A stretch of DNA of 64,000 bases, from positions 130,890,001 through 130,954,000 of the forward strand of contig JAZHRO010000036.1 in assembly GCA_037157565.1 (NCBI GenBank), read 5' to 3'. Below the pieces are notes generated by a model. The model did no database searches and was not told the origin of the DNA. It was given only the letters and a program-made list of their open reading frames with translations. The DNA comes from Thalassia testudinum. Lineage: Eukaryota; Streptophyta; Magnoliopsida; Alismatales; Hydrocharitaceae. The position numbers were made by a program, and so were the translations under genes. This document shows positions 1-9,626 of the stretch, piece by piece (the stretch's first letter is position 1; each line of letters starts with the position of its first letter).

Positions 1-660
1 GATCCGAGAATCGGGTCGTAACAGATTCGAAAACCCGTCCTCGTAGTTCAAGTCGCAAGGAAATCAGTTCAACAGATAAAACTTATACCAAAAATACGTA
101 AAGAAGTTCTGGGTTGAACACAAGGAGGCTACGTCGATATCAAAATCCGCAATTATATTTTTTTTGTATATTTTTTAAAAGGTAAAATAATTACAATGGA
201 ATCGATATAGAAAATAAGAGAGAGAGAGAGAGAATAATCACTTGGTATTTAATAATGTTTTTACAACTAAGAAAGCGGGAAATGATTACACTAGAAAGCG
301 GGAAATTGTTACAACTAGAAAGTGGGAAATTCTACTCTAGAAAGTGATAAAAGAAGGGAAAGAGATGTTATCCTCCTCGACGAATGCTTGGAGGACAAGC
401 TGGACGGAGGCGACGCCTAGAAGACGGAGGACGAGGCGGAAAGAAGGAGGATGAAGTCGGATGAACGAGAATGAGGCACCACGTCGTCGTCGTCGTGGGA
501 TCCACTTCGAGAACAGGGGCGAAAGCTTGGATTTAGCTCTTGAGGAGCATCCCGGGTGTGGGACAAGCTTCTCTTAAGCTTTGGAGAGGAAGAGAGGAGA
601 AGGAAGGGATGAGAAATTTGTAAGGTAGGGGTCTCCTTTTATAGTTGCAAGGATAGGGGG
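1..660 (-). mobile_element. LTR-like promoter and leader fragment, family unknown
   Basis: Read on the minus strand, this stretch has a TATA box (CTATAAAAGGA, 636-645), then a C/T-rich leader, a purine/pyrimidine-rich GC segment, a CT microsatellite (about 216-235) and an AT-rich tail. That order resembles the U3/R/U5 of a plant LTR. The first 23 bases resemble the inner end motif seen in the gypsy LTRs further along (…GGGTCGTAACA). No coding sequence is visible. The left boundary lies outside the window, and no target duplication or primer-binding site could be placed, so the family and orientation are inferred. Confidence 0.35.
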
Positions 661-699
661 CATTTTGGTCATTACAATATCAAAAACATTAATATGGAA

Positions 700-731
700 C
701 CTTTAGTGACGGACTTAAACGTCGCTAAAGG
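700..731. repeat. hairpin with AGYGACG arms
   Basis: Inverted arms 700-711 (CCTTTAGTGACG) and 720-731 (CGTCGCTAAAGG) pair with a single G·T and an 8-base loop. The same TAGCGACG core recurs in the inverted repeats at 30208-30298 and 54588-54690. Flanking sequence (660-1600) is GC-mixed, with LTR U3-like phrases but no supported gene. Confidence 0.5.
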
Positions 732-1731
732 TCCATCGTGGGCGACGTATGTGTGCGCTCACTCCTCTTCCACACCTAAAACGCACACCCACGTTTGGAC
801 GATATCAGGCATCCAATCGTAAGATCAGACGGCCAGATCTCACTCACTCAGCGCTTTAGCTGCCGCACACCCGTGCATGCGATGCGATGTGCAGTCACAA
901 GTCATCACGCGCATACGCGATCAATGCTCCTCTTTGCGCCACATCATCGCTTCTTGTGTGCACGATCTTCATCTGATGGCCAAATTACGTTCACTCCACG
1001 CCCGCACCTAATTTGAACGCTCAGTAGAGTTCGAACGCGCAACTTGCGCTTCGCCCGCAGTAGCGTAACCGCTATGCTGCGCCTCAGTCTTTGTCATGAA
1101 ACGGATTTAAGCATGCACGCTCAAATCACACCTTCCTGCGCCTTAAGAAGATGGGGAGCAGTGCTGAGCAGCGACGTGGTTGATTCTCAGCTGTTGGATG
1201 GGCATCCAACGGCGGAGATTCATCGAGCGAGTGAAGAATAAAAGCAGCGGTGGGTCCCTGGGGCCGATCGGGCTGCTGAGATGGCACCACGTGGCACCAT
1301 CTTGGCCATCCATCTTTTATGTGTTGTAGATGATGCCACGGGTGTCGGATTGGACTGATTTTCGCGCCATTAGGCTGCGATTGTCGATTCAAACCCATCC
1401 GTGCGGTCGGATTTTTCATCTGAGGTGCATATTAACACCATCTTGGCCCTTGATCTTTAGGCTTCCTCGGTCTATATCTGATGCTACGGATGTCCGATCA
1501 TGGCGATCTTAGAGTTGTTGAACTCCAATCGTCGCCCTGATCAGATCTGTATGGTTGGATCTTCAATCTAAGGTCCTAATTAAAAATTGCCCTATCCCTG
1601 ACCAATAAAAGGAGATAATTATTATACAATTTATACTACTTGACCTAAATGCATGATTATGCATGTTATGTAATATTTACAATGTATGATGCTAATATGA
1701 CACTAAGAACATGCATTAATAGACATTTTGG
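732..1731. other. non-coding stretch, probably old LTR U3 or promoter DNA
   Basis: No credible gene. Short open frames here are in GC-rich sequence, lack family resemblance and overlap on both strands. Repeated phrases of the type 'gatct…atccaacgg' are common in plant LTR U3 regions. From about 1600 the base composition changes abruptly to AT-rich. Confidence 0.3.
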
Positions 1732-2672
1732 CTATTTAGATGTATGCATCACCAAGGGCATGAAAAATTTGTTTGTTTTGTATGTTGTGTCAAATATTAA
1801 CACATCACCAAATTTTAAATAAGAAGATCTACATCTATCATTAGCCCAGAAAATATTTTTCACAAGATCAATTTGATGAACTTGAAGTTTGAAAAAGAAA
1901 GTAGGATCAATGGCCATCTTATCTAAAAAACATCTAACACTTGCTCTACACTCTTGCCCAATATTGTTTTTCCTTTTATTCTTGATTAAATTCCTACAAA
2001 ATTGACTCATGAGGTTTTCTTCTCCCATTTCAGTAAGTATTGCAACAATCTTGCATGGGCGCAAGCCACAAGTATGCAATGTGGATATCATTTCTATAGT
2101 AGAAGAGGATACTTGCTTATGTGATCTTAGCTTATCTTACATGGACTTGCCATTTCATGATTATGTTCATTATGAACCTGTTTCACAACCAAATTTTTCT
2201 CAGCAATTTCATAAACATAGATATGTGCTTCTCAACCTTGCCAACTTTCCCGTCATCATTTCACTTCTTTTCCTTCAGCTTCCTTCCTTCTCAAATTTTC
2301 AAATCCTTGACTGGAGCATACAATAGTACGAACCACAATATGTTTCAATCTTCTAGATCGTTGCACCTAATGCTTACGAATGGAAAAGCCCTTCAATTTT
2401 ACATATGCATTGTAAAAATGATATGCATCATCTTCTGATTTAAACTCCATGCCTGCAACAGGCTTCTCTCTTTTCACATTTATCATTTCAGCATTTACTC
2501 CATTAGATTGGCTACTATTTACATCGAACTCATTTATCTCTTCCACTTCAATTTCATCTTTCAGTGTACAATTATCATCTTCAATTTCATCTTCTAATGT
2601 GTGATTTTCAACCTCATGTTCATTAACCAATGTGTAGTTATTAACTTCAATTTTATCATCCAAATTATTCAT
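1732..2672 (-). pseudogene. FAR1/FRS-related transposase-derived pseudogene (5' part)
   Basis: The minus strand encodes, in broken frames, the N-terminal half of a FAR1/FHY3-type protein, a family derived from Mutator-like transposases and used in plants as transcription factors. An acidic N-terminus starting at 2672 leads into the FAR1 DNA-binding domain (GMEFKSEDDAYHFYNAY…GFSIRKH). A TAG stop follows at about 2366. The frame then continues with VCSSQGFENLR to a second stop, and the HNHEM motif sits in another frame at about 2155-2175. From 2091 an open segment matches the linker and the start of the MULE transposase domain (FWANDRCRSSYLKFGDVLIFDTTYKTNKF split over about 1770-1850). It ends after MPLV, so the DDE core and SWIM zinc finger are missing. 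Internal stops, a frame change and truncation make it a pseudogene. Confidence 0.8.
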
Positions 2673-3716
2673 TCTTTCCTAGAGAAAATGACTTTATTAG
2701 AAATATAGCAAATGAGGTTGCCTAAAATAGAGTAAATGATGTTGACCAATTAATGGTGTTTAAATTCCACCATTATCAAAATAAGAGGAAAAATAAGAAA
2801 TTTATGTACTTTTATGCATGAGTCCATCTTACTGGACAATATATCACAAGAAAAACCTACAATTATTGCATAATAAACTAAATAAATATTAAAGCTTTGA
2901 AAATTTTGGATTGCATATATAACAAATGACATTGTTTAATGCAAATAAGAAATTAAAAATTTTGCCTACTTCCTCTTTCTCATTTACTATTTTAAAAGCA
3001 TGTATATCATATTACTATTTGGTATTGAATAGGTTGATATTGTTTACATAAAATTGTCATAGATGACTCAAATTAAAAATGATAAAGACAAAATGAGATT
3101 TTCATTTATGTATTTTTTGCCATCTTATGAAATATCCATTATTTTTATGAAATTAAGTTACTAAATTATAAGTTGATTGTTGAGCTACACTTCATCTTAG
3201 GAAGGGAAGGGGTTGGGCAAGGTAGTGGTGGTTGTTGATGGTGGAGGAGGAGGAATGAGAAGGGTTGGGTAGGGTGGTGGTGACCCTTGTTGGTGGGGGT
3301 GCACGATGGTGGAGGAAGAGGATTTGCAGGGAAGGACAAGCCAAAGACGGTGGTGGTGGTGATTGTGGAGGAGTAGGACGAGGAAGGAAGGAGGGGTGGG
3401 TTAAGGAAGATCCGAACCTTGGGCGGTCGAACAAGATCATCGAGGAGAGTTCAAACATTACCCAAAGGATGAACACAAACTAGGGGGAGGCGCAGTGAGT
3501 GGTGATGATGGGAAAAAGCGGTATCAAATGGCGACACTGTAGTGAGGAGGATGTTCGAGGAATGGCGTGAGGGGAATGTTTGAATTTCCAGAGTCACGGA
3601 GGAGAGATTTGGGTTTGGGAGCAAGCTGAAGGTGGAGAAAGATCGGTGCTAATGCCCGAAGGGCACAAGATGGAGGAGTTTGGGTAGGCAAGATTTGTTG
3701 TATATTTTTTGTTTTT
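2673..3716. other. intergenic; AT-rich then GGT/GGA-rich
   Basis: AT-rich to about 3180. Positions 3200-3480 are strongly strand-asymmetric (GGT/GGA repeats on the plus strand), which opens Gly/Val-rich and Pro/Ser-rich frames on opposite strands. I see no homology and treat these as compositional artefacts. Confidence 0.4.
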
Positions 3717-3739
3717 TTAATTAATTAATTAATTAATTT
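3717..3739. repeat. (TTAA)n microsatellite
   Basis: About five and a half uninterrupted TTAA units. Confidence 0.85.
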
Positions 3740-4207
3740 CGTGGTTATGCTGCGTGGAAATCAAGTTATCGTATCGCATTGGAGTCAAACACTTGGCTTT
3801 CTCGTTGCTCAATATATATGGCCATGTCCTGGTGTTGGTCCTCGGTACCGTTTTTGTATCTCTACTTTTTCTCTTGCAGATCATTGAACTTTATATGAGC
3901 CTAGGAATTCAACCGATCAAAATATGTTTAAATTCTTCTTCATTTTCTATTCCATTCAATCCAAATTCTGCACGATCTTTTTTGTTTATACATGATAGCT
4001 ATTGTAATATTTTCATTATTACTATTTTTTCCTAGTTTATTGTTCTTATGGGGTTTGTTATTGTGTGGATAGATGATTGCTCAGTATCGTTGACAGCTAA
4101 AATATCATCTTTCCGTGCAAGAAGATCTTCAAGCTTCCATGGAAGCGACTCTGTGCCTGTTTAAAAGTATGGATTTGATTAACATAAATATTCCTTAGCA
4201 CGTCTGA

Positions 4208-4278
4208 GTGCATCTGGTGTAGTGGTATGATGGTACCCTCCCACGGTATTGACCGGGATTCGATTACCCGGATGCGCA
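4208..4278 (+). tRNA. tRNA-Gly(CCC)-like gene, slightly degenerate
   Basis: The sequence folds as a tRNA. The seven-base acceptor arms GTGCATC (4208-4214) and GATGCGC (4271-4277) pair with one G·U, and A4278 is the discriminator base. The D-arm region carries the A-box-like GTGTAGTGGTAT. The anticodon stem GTACC/GGTAT encloses the loop CTCCCAC, giving anticodon CCC. The T arm has loop TTCGATT and stem CGGGA/ACCCG with an A·A mismatch at its inner pair. It closely resembles plant nuclear tRNA-Gly(CCC) as I remember it, with a few substitutions. The T-stem mismatch and the surrounding repeat-rich DNA make a decaying copy possible. No long T-run terminator lies immediately downstream. Confidence 0.7.
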
Positions 4279-4789
4279 CTTTTATTAACTTCTTTGGTTC
4301 TTGCGGGATTAGACTTTTACTGGATCTGATTTTCTCCGTTATTTCCTCTGCTTCGAACAAAAGCTGCAACGTGATCGGGAACTCTCGCAATGGTGGAAGA
4401 AATGCACTCGAATTCCAAGGCCTTTGTTTGTAAGGAACAGCCCTTTTTGCTTAGGCCATCCGAGAATGGCAGTTTTGGTCCATCAGTACAAGCACACAAT
4501 ATGATGTTCAAGAAATTTGTACGTTATAGACCTTGCAAGGTTTTGATTATTCATCTGTATCCTTCTCATGAAGGCGCAAAGAATGTTTGGTGAGTGTCAA
4601 GTTGCTCCGCATGAAGACTTTAAGTTTTCGTAAGTCATCTAAAAATTATGATGTATCATCTACTCAAAAGGTTACTGACATGATGTTTGCTACTTTCCTC
4701 GCTTAGAATCTTTCTACACATACGACCTTGCAAAGCTTCGATTAAGCACGAATATAAATTGTATATAACATGCATAAATCCTATCAAAT
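4279..4789. other. unassigned sequence downstream of the tRNA
   Basis: Mixed composition with short frames on both strands (for example 4390-4593 plus and 4317-4511 minus), none recognisable. Nothing else seen. Confidence 0.3.
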
Positions 4790-6130
4790 AGATGATTATG
4801 TATTTTTATTTATATCTTTTACGTAATGGCTAACTATTTGACCATTGGAAAAGATCTATACATCATGTGTACATAGTTTATATTATCATAATATTTTCAT
4901 ATTATAAGGATTAAAATTGTAATTTCATCGCATATAATGATGATTTTTTAATAATAGGAAAAAAACATACCACTTACTTTTCTAAATGTAACCCTATGAT
5001 TACGCATTTTACTAATATCCCCCAAATAGTGGCTAATTACTTGACCTTTGAAGAAGATCTATATTCTGTACATCCTGTGAAAAATAAAAATCAATGTTAA
5101 TCAGTTAAGTGGTTTATATTATCATAATATTGTCATATTATATAGGTTAAAACTACTATTTCAACACATATTATGATGATTTGAATAAAAAAAAAAATAG
5201 ATGGAGTCTTGAATTGAAGATTTTTCTAAATGCAACCCTACCATATAAATGATTATGTATTTTTCTAATGCCAAAATGTATAAAAATACATCTTGTGATG
5301 TTTTTTACAATATGCTGACGTGACACATCGATTTACATCGATTAAAATTGATTCTGGATTATTATGCACCGATGTAAAGTAATTTATAATAATTTTACAT
5401 CGATATAAAGTGATTTTAGATGATTTTGCATCAATACATCACGTCAGTATATTACAAAATGCATAACTTTTACTTTTTTGTACCTACATCTTTTTCTAAT
5501 ATCCTTCGTACAGTAGCAAACAAAATTCAACGTTAATCAATTACATGATTTATATTATAATAATATTATGATATTATAAGGATTAAAATTGTAATTTCAA
5601 CAAATATTATGATTGTTTTCAACAATGGAGAAAAATATATTAGGAGTATTGAATCAAAGACTTTTTTAATTTCAAGTCTATCAAATAAATGATTATATAT
5701 TTTACTAATATCCTCCACATAATGGTTAATTACTTTGACCTTTGAAGAAGATCTATATTCTATACATTATGTGAAAAATAAAAATCAATATTAATTAGTT
5801 ACTTGGTTTATATTATCATAATATTGTCATATTACAAGAGTTCAAATTGTAATTTCAACACAAATTGTGATGACTTTAAAAAGAAGATATTAGGGAATTT
5901 TGAATCGTAGATTTTTCTAAATGCAACCCTACCCAATAAATCATTAAGTATTTTACTAACATCTCTCATATAATGGCTGGCTACCTGAGTTTTGAAGAAT
6001 ACCTATACATCTTGTAGAAAGTAAAATATCAATGGTAATCAAATATGTGGTTTATATTATTATAATATTGTCATATTATTAAGGTTAAAACTACACGTTC
6101 AACACATATTAGGATGATTATTTAAAATTA
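4790..6130. repeat. degenerate tandem repeat, period about 240 bp, five units
   Basis: The phrase 'GTTTATATTATCATAATATT' or a close variant recurs at about 4874, 5108, 5548, 5806 and 6047. Each copy is followed by 'AAATTGTAATTTCAACACATAT' variants and then by 'AATAAATGATTATGTATTTTACTAATAT' and 'GACCTTTGAAGAAGATCTATA' variants. Spacings are about 234, 440, 258 and 241 bp; the long interval contains the 221-bp MITE at 5270-5490. Units are diverged with small indels. No coding. Confidence 0.75.
5270..5490. mobile_element. MITE, probably Mutator-like, with 10-bp target duplication
   Basis: A 221-bp insert lies in one unit of the tandem repeat, flanked by an exact 10-bp direct repeat TTTTTCTAAT (5260-5269 and 5491-5500). 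The inner inverted arms 5300-5323 and 5439-5462 match at 19 of 24 positions, around a perfect CTGACGTGA core; weaker pairing continues outward. Non-coding. The ~10-bp duplication suggests the Mutator superfamily, though the outermost termini are poorly matched. Confidence 0.65.
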
Positions 6131-6519
6131 CCTTAAAAAAAAAAAAATACAGGAGAGCCCCCAACGAAAGACTCTGAATGCAGCTTAGGGATGAACATCC
6201 CACCATTCTACTGCACGTCCCAATTATTGGCTTTTAAAACAAAGTTAAAAATTCTAAAATAAAGTAGGCAGTGACATCAATCGTAGGAGGTCCACGCGCT
6301 CTCACATATATCTGCTGAGGATAATGTATATAGAAAAGAAATAAATAAAAATATATATTTTTTATATATTAAAAATATTAAATAAAAAAGTTAAATATAA
6401 TTTGATAAAATTTAGAATAAAATAAAGAATAAATAATATATAATAATATAAATAAATAAAACGAGAAATGAATAGATTTTAATTTGATCTAAACGTCCAT
6501 TAATGACTTCTTTTAGAGG
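6131..6519. other. AT-rich spacer
   Basis: Includes an A-run (about 6134-6146) and very AT-rich sequence (6330-6470). No feature recognised. Confidence 0.4.
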
Positions 6520-7250
6520 AGGTATCGTCTCCCACAATATCGGTATATCGGGGTCTAACAAATTTCTCCCAAGATACAATAATCAAATTCCTAGATTCGA
6601 CATACTCCGATCTTGGACATCCTCGAAAACCACCTTAAGATAACAAAGCCGAGGCAATTTGGTTACCAACCAAATTTCCGATTAATCTACCAATTGAATA
6701 GTTTGATCAACCAAAAACTTCTCGTGGATCTCTCAATCTCCTTATGCAAAATCGAAAAAAGTGATTGAAGATTTTTCTACCAATCCACGTCGAATGAACG
6801 CACCAAGAAAGAGAAACAAGAATGAGAGAGAGAGGGAGAGAGTGGTGAGAGCTTTTCTACTCTTGTTATGTATCAAATGAGAGCCCCATCGTAGCCCTTA
6901 TATAGAGCCCATGACCAGACATTTACGGAAATTCCTGTTTTATGAAAATACAACAATTGGTCGATTAATTAAGTTCATTGATCGACCAAAATAATTTGAT
7001 CAATCAAACTTCACTAATTGGTTGACTAAATCAATTGATCGACGAAACTAATTTATTGATAGACCAAAGCAATTGGTCGACCAATTTTACATTTTGTTCG
7101 ATCAATCCAAGTCAAAATCGTGAGATTAAAAATTCATAGCAAAAGGAGTCTAACTTCCAAGTTCTAAATTGATTTTAACTCGAGCCCGAGCCTAAGCCCG
7201 AGCACGAGCCGAGGCGAGGCGTGGCGCGTGCGCGTGCATGCGTGCTTGCG
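6520..7250 (-). mobile_element. LTR-like promoter fragment (minus), probably copia-type
   Basis: On the minus strand there is a TATA box (CTATATAAGGG, about 6895-6905), followed by a CT-rich leader (the GAGAGA tract at about 6822-6843 read in reverse) and a T-rich U5-like segment running to about 6530. The upstream side (6940-7100) holds repeated GGTCGATT / AATCGACC phrases. The order matches a plant LTR, but no matching second LTR or target duplication was found, so this is a fragment. Confidence 0.4.
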
Positions 7251-7470
7251 TGGTCCCCAGCCCCACCTCTCACTCATTGCTACATAAGCCATGAGAGACA
7301 AAAGCCTTTTACACCAACCAAGAAGCTTGTCCACTTCCAGTATGGGACTAAAAACCTCTCCCAAATCTCAATGACTTCAACATGAATTCCCACGTCACCA
7401 TATAACAATTGCATCCTAATTAATGCAATTAGGCTCTCAAATCCAACAATATTAACATGGGTGGTGACTG

Positions 7471-8334
7471 CATCTAAGGACAGTCGATTAGAGCCAAAAG
7501 ATACCCTCCTCCTCCTAGATCTCTTCTCCAGAGCTCCTCTTCGACGTGCATCGTCTGCAGCAACTTGTAGTGGCCTCTCATGGCCGACCTGGTCGAGGTG
7601 GTCACGGTTGCGGCATTCCACGGTCGAGGCCATCGCGGTGGTCAAGGCACGGTTGAAGCACAGTCATAGTGGTCATAGGCAACGACTGTGCTCGGTGGTC
7701 GCGGTCGTTTGTTGCGATGTGTGGCCATGGCGTTTGCTATGGTGCTCATCTGGCGTATTGCAGTTGTGCTGTGATGGTCGACTACGATGATCGATCGGTT
7801 GCGGCGATCGGCGGTCGTGGTAGTGCTACGGCAATCGACGGGCATGCTGCAGCCATCAGAGGGTGCTACGGGTGCAATTGGCGGTCACATGTCACAGTGG
7901 ACAGTTTCATTTTGTTGGAGTTGTTTGGTCATTCTTTTTCTTGTTTTTTAGTTTAGTTTTAGTTTTGTTAAAAATCACGCGTGATCCAGTACCCATTACG
8001 ACTGAGATTTCTGACGTGAATCAACTGTCGATTAATTCGATTTTGTCGTTAGTGCAGTTCCTTAGGATTTTATCTCGTTGATACTACCGGATCAACGAAT
8101 GTGAGGTTACTTTCCTTTTATCTTTATTTAAAGGAATTTGACAGATTCCAATTCTCAGGATATTTGTATTTATTTCTCTCTTTGTTCTTGTCTTTGCTTT
8201 TATGTTTTGTTATTTCCCCATTCGTACTGGATGTAACATTTCCCTTTTAAAGGAACCAGGCCTCTCATTCTCTTCCTTGTCCTTTCTCCCATTTTTAATG
8301 AAATGTTTAATCTTTTCAAAAAAAAAAAAAAAAA
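7471..8334 (+). mobile_element. poly(A)-tailed retroposon with 11-bp target duplication
   Basis: An 864-bp segment ends in 17 A residues (8318-8334) and is flanked by exact direct repeats GGTGGTGACTG at 7460-7470 and 8335-8345. This is the signature of LINE-machinery retroposition of an RNA. The 5' half is GC-rich with recurring GGTCG/GCGGT phrases. The 3' half is T-rich like a plant 3' UTR, with an AATGAA-type signal 20-30 bases before the tail. I recognise no protein, so it may be a 5'-truncated LINE, a SINE-like element or a processed pseudogene of a non-coding or poorly conserved transcript. Confidence 0.75.
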
Positions 8335-8345
8335 GGTGGTGACTG

Positions 8346-9593
8346 TTCATAGGTAGGGGTACAATGAATAACACTGATAATTGCTATAGTATAATAAACA
8401 GTGCCCACTCGACATGTTATACCATACATTAAGATTGTTCTTGACCCACCCTTCGCCGACACATATGTCATATATACCACCTCGACACATGCATAAAGAG
8501 GCTCCGCTGTGGTGGAAGTTGATCCTATAGTCGTTCTCTGTCCAATGGTAGCGATTAATGAGCGTTATGTCGGGTAATTCACCAAGCATAAGAACTTGTA
8601 TCATTGATTACGATCTAATCATTCGCAATCGAAATATAGAAAAATGTTAGGTGTACTAAATGAAAATGGTTCGAAAGCGTCGCCCTCCCCCAAGTACACG
8701 AAAATGGTTTGGAAGGTGCAAATATCTTCCCCCACCCTCTACCCCCGGAGGAATTAAAAAAAAGGAGTCGCAAGAGGAATAACAATAAAATAACATTAAA
8801 ATAAGAATTAGACACCTATTTATTCTAGGTGAAAAGTTGAGATTAAATTGGGTATTTGAGGAAAAAGAGTATTACATCATAAACTTATAAGAGATAAAAA
8901 CAAAGAATAAAATAATTTTAGGTAGAATTATTTTTTTAAAAATCAAACACTTAATTTGAGAATAAAATAAGTTCAAAATTAAAAGCTTTATTTGCAAAAA
9001 AAAATTAAAAGCTTTAAACAAAAAATTAAATCCCTAATTCTGATATTCAAACATCCCCTAAAACTTTCATCCCCTTAATCTACTAGTTTAGCTTCATTTC
9101 CATCTCCTTGGTGCCTAGAGACTTGGCAATTAAGAGGTAAGGTAGGTAGTACCATCAAAGATAATAGTAGCAACAAGTTTAGAAGGCCAATGGAAATGGA
9201 CTTCATATTGCATCATGACAACCTAGCAAGCTTAGGGCCACACTCATAGACTTCTTCCTACACATCTATCATCATCTCATGTTTAGATAGGAGTGGCTAT
9301 CTTCTCACCCCCATCGATTGGGCTGTGTAGAAGTACCAATTCAATTTGATTTTTACACACATATTTGAATCGAAACGACAATTTGGTGGGCGGGGGATCA
9401 AAGGACCCTTTGTCAATTGAGATGGAGATAAAGTGAAAGAATTATTTTCCTGATTCGAATAATCATAGGTATATACATACATTTATATATGCATCATTTT
9501 GTTATTTTTGGAATAGATAAGTATGCAAGGTTGTTGGACATTTTGAAATGGAGAAGACCAAGTATTATGCACTCGATTGTGACTTCGGTTGAC
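8346..9593. other. AT-rich DNA, includes the 3' LTR of the copia remnant near its right end
   Basis: No gene seen. The right end must hold the start of the copia 3' LTR: read on the minus strand, TGTCAACCG begins at 9594, immediately after a polypurine tract. The outer end of that LTR could not be placed. Confidence 0.4.
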
Positions 9594-9594
9594 A

Positions 9595-9604
9595 TCCCCC
9601 TCAA
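9595..9604 (-). promoter_or_regulatory. polypurine tract of the copia remnant
   Basis: The minus-strand reading TTGAGGGGGA directly precedes TGTCAACC (9594 leftward). A purine run abutting a TG is the usual site for priming second-strand synthesis next to a 3' LTR. It lies 22 bases from the insertion point of gypsy element A. Confidence 0.55.
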
Positions 9605-9626
9605 TCGCAACGGCTGATTGCATATG

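Noticed and set aside
3265..3483. Gly/Val/Trp-rich frame
   Set aside because: Opened by GGT/GGA repeats; an equally long Pro/Ser frame lies on the other strand.
4790..6130. CRISPR-like array
   Set aside because: Repeat units are ~240 bp and diverged, without spacers; plant nuclear DNA.
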